A DNA stretch of 64,000 nt, taken from the NCBI GenBank assembly GCA_021234155.1, contig JAJEKV010000001.1, positions 3,062,007 to 3,126,006 of the forward strand, read 5' to 3'. The position numbers were made by a program, and so were the translations under genes. Within the stretch, counting starts at the first letter, position 1. Each line of letters opens with the position of its first letter. The stretch comes from Isoetes taiwanensis (lineage: Eukaryota; Streptophyta; Lycopodiopsida; Isoetales; Isoetaceae). The notes beneath the pieces were generated by a model. The model searched no databases and was not told where the DNA came from. It worked only from the letters and a program-made list of their open reading frames with translations. Of the stretch, positions 60,950 to 64,000 are shown piece by piece.

Positions 60950-63900
60950 CACCGTCACGGAACATACATGGATAAATGAAGACAAAATTTTAGCGGTTTA
61001 ACTCTTTTCCATGATTATGATATAGTGGCTTTTCACGGGCTGTGGAACATGGTCAATAGGGTGATTGAAAACCGAGGATTTGATCTTCTTGATTAAATAC
61101 GGAATATCGCATTAATTGAGCCAAGCGTGGTTGGGGTGGTATAGCATGCTTTTATGCGGAAAGGCCTGAAAATTTCCAATTACTATAATAAGAAAGATGT
61201 CTTCTCTCGGTTTATGCGGTTGCATTTAAGCTTCGGTCATAAAGATATTTATGTGGTACATTGGTATATTTTGCTCAGCTAGATCCTCTTGCATCCATAT
61301 ATAATCACCCACACTTGAATCCACGATGACGGATTGGAGAATCTTGCTAATGATATATCCTTTATAGGCACAAAGGGCTTGTATATGTAATGAGGGGATT
61401 TCAATGCCACGGCTTTCAACAAACAAGCAACTGGCTGTCGGGGAAAAAAGTGCTCTTTGGCTCGAGGAGCAGGATGGGCATGCGGCGTGGCCAAGGCAAA
61501 TAGCGGATTGTAATGCGAAACAAAATGGGTGAGCATATTTATTTCTTTATCGCGAGTCTTTTTAACATGGTAATGCAGTAGCATAGCTAGGTTTCCACAT
61601 TCCAAAGGCTTTACTTGCTTTCAGCGAAGATAGTAAAAGCTTCGATTGGATTTGCTTTTAGGAGATCCGGACTATATGTCATGCTGCAAAGATTTTAGGA
61701 TCTTGGACAAAAGTCAGGCTTCGGACCATGCTTTCTAAACATGATACTTTTAGATGTAAAAAGTGCAGGGAGGTTACAAAAGATCACGAATCCACCTTTG
61801 GGCTGAAAATCCGCTATAAGCTTGCCGCAATATGAGAAAGAGTTTGCTGCAGATGTTAGCAGTGTGGAATGGCCAGCAACAGTAGAAGAAAAAGCCATAC
61901 ATTGCAAAATATTATTATGAGTAGCAAGAGACACTTTTGGATATAATAGAGTGCTAAAAGTGTAAAATATAAAAACGAGAAAATGGTTTGATCTTGCTGT
62001 TTAGATGCTAAGCAGCTTGTAAAAAGGCTGCCAAAGAGATACACAAGCTGCGTAGTAAAAGTATTATAAGAATGCAGTGAGGGATTGGCTGAGGATGCAC
62101 CCTAAAATGCTCATGGATGAAATGGAATTGGAACCAAAAAGTTTTGGAGTGGGACAAAGAAGCATACCACAAATGGTGACATCTCCAAAGATAGTCTCCT
62201 AGACGTCAGAGAACTACACCAAGATCCGCGACTTCCGGATAAAGGCTTAATGGTCTCCTGCGGTGAGTTGATGCCATTATTTTACATTGATGATGTCAAA
62301 TGCGCATTGCAACACATGTCGAATGGCAAAGCATGTGATTGAATGGCTTATCGTGGAGCTATTGAAATGGGGATTTTCTTTGTAGTCTCTGGCGGATTTA
62401 TGTAATGAAGTGTTGCAAAAGGTTTTCGAGATAAATGGTGTTTTGAATAAGAGTGATCCCTGATATTCACAAAGCGGCCGATAAAGATGATATACACAAT
62501 TACGCACAATATTGATTAGCAATGTTTTCGCGAAACTCTATCATCCATGGTAGAAAGCAAACTACTTGATTTGGGGAGGAAAGTGTAAATCGAGCATATG
62601 GGCTTAGCGGTTTCGAGAGCTTGATCACTCTACAACTGGACCATCTAGTGGCCGAGTTGTAGCCGGAGGAGGGGTGAAAGGTCGAGGTAATAAAAGATTT
62701 ATTACTTTCATTGATTTAACAAAGCTTTCGATGGGTTAGGCATACCGGATCTAGTATCAGTTAAAATGAGCTACGAGGTGCAAAGAGCTCCAATATCGCG
62801 GTACTTTGTTTATACAAACGTGGTATGATTGAGCTCTCTTTTTCCTTCCCACAATGGTCAGGACCAAATAGAATACAATAGGTGTAAAACAAGGGATGCC
62901 CTTGTTCACATAGGCGCTTTAGTCTTTATATTGTGATGAGCTAGAAGGGTGGATGATGGCTAGACTTGCAGGGGTATGGGGCCAAACTTGGTAAGTATTC
63001 AATCGATTACTTTTGTTTTGCCGGATGATGTGTGCTAATCTCAAAGCTGAGTGGGCTGCAGCATCACTTGAATGTACTAAAGCGCTTTTGTGAGCAGAAA
63101 AAAATGCAAATCAATTTGAAAAAATCAAAATAATAGTCCTTTGGGGGTAAGATGATACAATCTTTGAGGTTGGAGGATAGAAGCGAAAAGGTACATGTTT
63201 ATAAATATCACAGGAATTGACATGACCCGGTAATTCTGAGGATGGCTCACGGTAGCTCTTAAGCGTGCATCACGGAGGGTGGAAGCTCTCTGTAGTGCGA
63301 TTCACACATGCAACTCAAACAATTTTTGAGCATTGGCAAATTAGGAGGCGCTTTTTGGAATTCAGTAAGGCTGTTGTTCTTTAGGTTGCCCAATTTGGGG
63401 CCACAGGCTTTCCCTCCGGGCTGGAATAAAATAGAACATGTCGGAAAAGATTTTTGCTCCTTGAACTTGGAGTTAAAGCCTCGGACTCCCATATTGCATC
63501 TTTGCTAGCAGAGGCAGTCTATTACCTCTAGAGAGTTTGAAGGCTTTGATTAGAGCGATCCGCCTCCTCCAGCGAGGTTTTGTGGCAATGGAGGCGGGGA
63601 TCAGAGCTCCCCTATATAACGTGAAGCAATCTAAAAATAAAAGAAATTTGGTATCTTGATGCCTTGAAATGGGCGAGAGAAAAATGGCTTGGCTTGAATA
63701 CACGGCGGTCGGAAAAATATTGAGAGATAAGAGCTTTTTGTGACGAGAAAAACCTTGAGCAAGCTATGGAAGATTGGGGATCTGAGTAATACAAAGAAAC
63801 AATTTTACCTAGGTGAGATTAATTCTTTTCTTGAGGATTACAAGGAACAAAATTGTTGATGTCACATATTATTAGCCCATGTAGGCAAGGATGTATATCT

Positions 63901-64000
63901 CTCAATTGAGGCTTTCTTCTCACCATTTGCACATTGAGGCAGGGTGGGTGGTATGGAGCATACTCTGCCGCGAAAGGTATTGTGTTGGTCTTTGAGCAGG
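60950..64000 (+). mobile_element. LINE with endonuclease and reverse transcriptase, decayed, runs off the window
   Basis: On the plus strand an APE-type endonuclease is recognisable from about 61000: YDIVAFHGLW, later GDFNA at 61395-61409 and the terminal SDH at 61721-61729. The endonuclease/reverse transcriptase linker follows. Near 62275-62335 FYIDDVKCALQHMSNGKACD matches the start of LINE reverse transcriptase (E/D-V-x-x-A-L, NGKAPG). A core block with ITFIDLTK lies near 62700, and GAKLGKYSIDYFCFA near 62982 is where the catalytic YADD should be, but it is degraded. Frame shifts and stops are many. The 3' end is outside the window. Confidence 0.78.

Noticed and set aside
61279-61605. 108-codon minus-strand frame
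   Set aside because: It lies opposite the LINE endonuclease, which carries GDFNA and SDH on the plus strand.
1-64000. CRISPR arrays, bacterial operons, rRNA genes
   Set aside because: None seen. The repeats lack the CRISPR repeat-spacer pattern, the genes are spliced, and no rRNA signature was recognised.

Overview
The window is nuclear DNA of a land plant. Two complete host genes can be read, both with short GT-AG introns (about 60 to 300 bases) and both of plant type: a cytosolic aspartyl-tRNA synthetase on the + strand and a JAZ/TIFY jasmonate-signalling repressor on the - strand. JAZ proteins are known only from land plants. Low gene density, many decayed LINEs and LINE tails made of microsatellite repeats point to a large, transposon-rich genome such as that of a fern, lycophyte or gymnosperm. 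I cannot fix the species from sequence alone.

Layout: 0-3.6 kb holds a minisatellite and the ten-exon AspRS gene with a probable 5' leader intron. 3.6-8.2 kb holds a Ty3/Gypsy fossil, a pair of 96-bp direct repeats, an AT-rich minisatellite and a 148-bp tandem duplication with a hairpin. 8.2-16.4 kb is a LINE cluster: family A interrupted or abutted by family B, then a second family A copy ending in (TTCTA)n. 18.2-20.5 kb holds a - strand LINE end and a Gypsy RNase H fossil. The JAZ gene lies at 23.4-24.9 kb between a dispersed repeat and a LINE tail. From 25 to 48 kb there is mostly decayed DNA with one clear LINE (30.5-32.1 kb), a 300-bp repeat present twice, a tRNA-like SINE candidate and a doubtful spliced gene. 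48.2-49.1 kb is a polyol/monosaccharide transporter pseudogene. 51.7-52.9 kb is a further - strand LINE end, 55.2-55.7 kb the second copy of the dispersed repeat, 56.9 kb a short Hsp70-like scrap, and 61-64 kb a LINE running off the window.

The two intact genes have no shared pathway visible here. AspRS charges tRNA-Asp. JAZ represses MYC-type transcription factors until jasmonate triggers its breakdown. The JAZ gene is the most rewarding locus: it has an N-terminal EAR motif, a variant TIFY core (TIFFDG), a Jas motif cut by the known Jas intron with a stop directly after the splice donor, a palindromic G-box inside that intron, and two SUMO-interaction-like motifs at the C-terminus. I found no convincing previously undescribed system.
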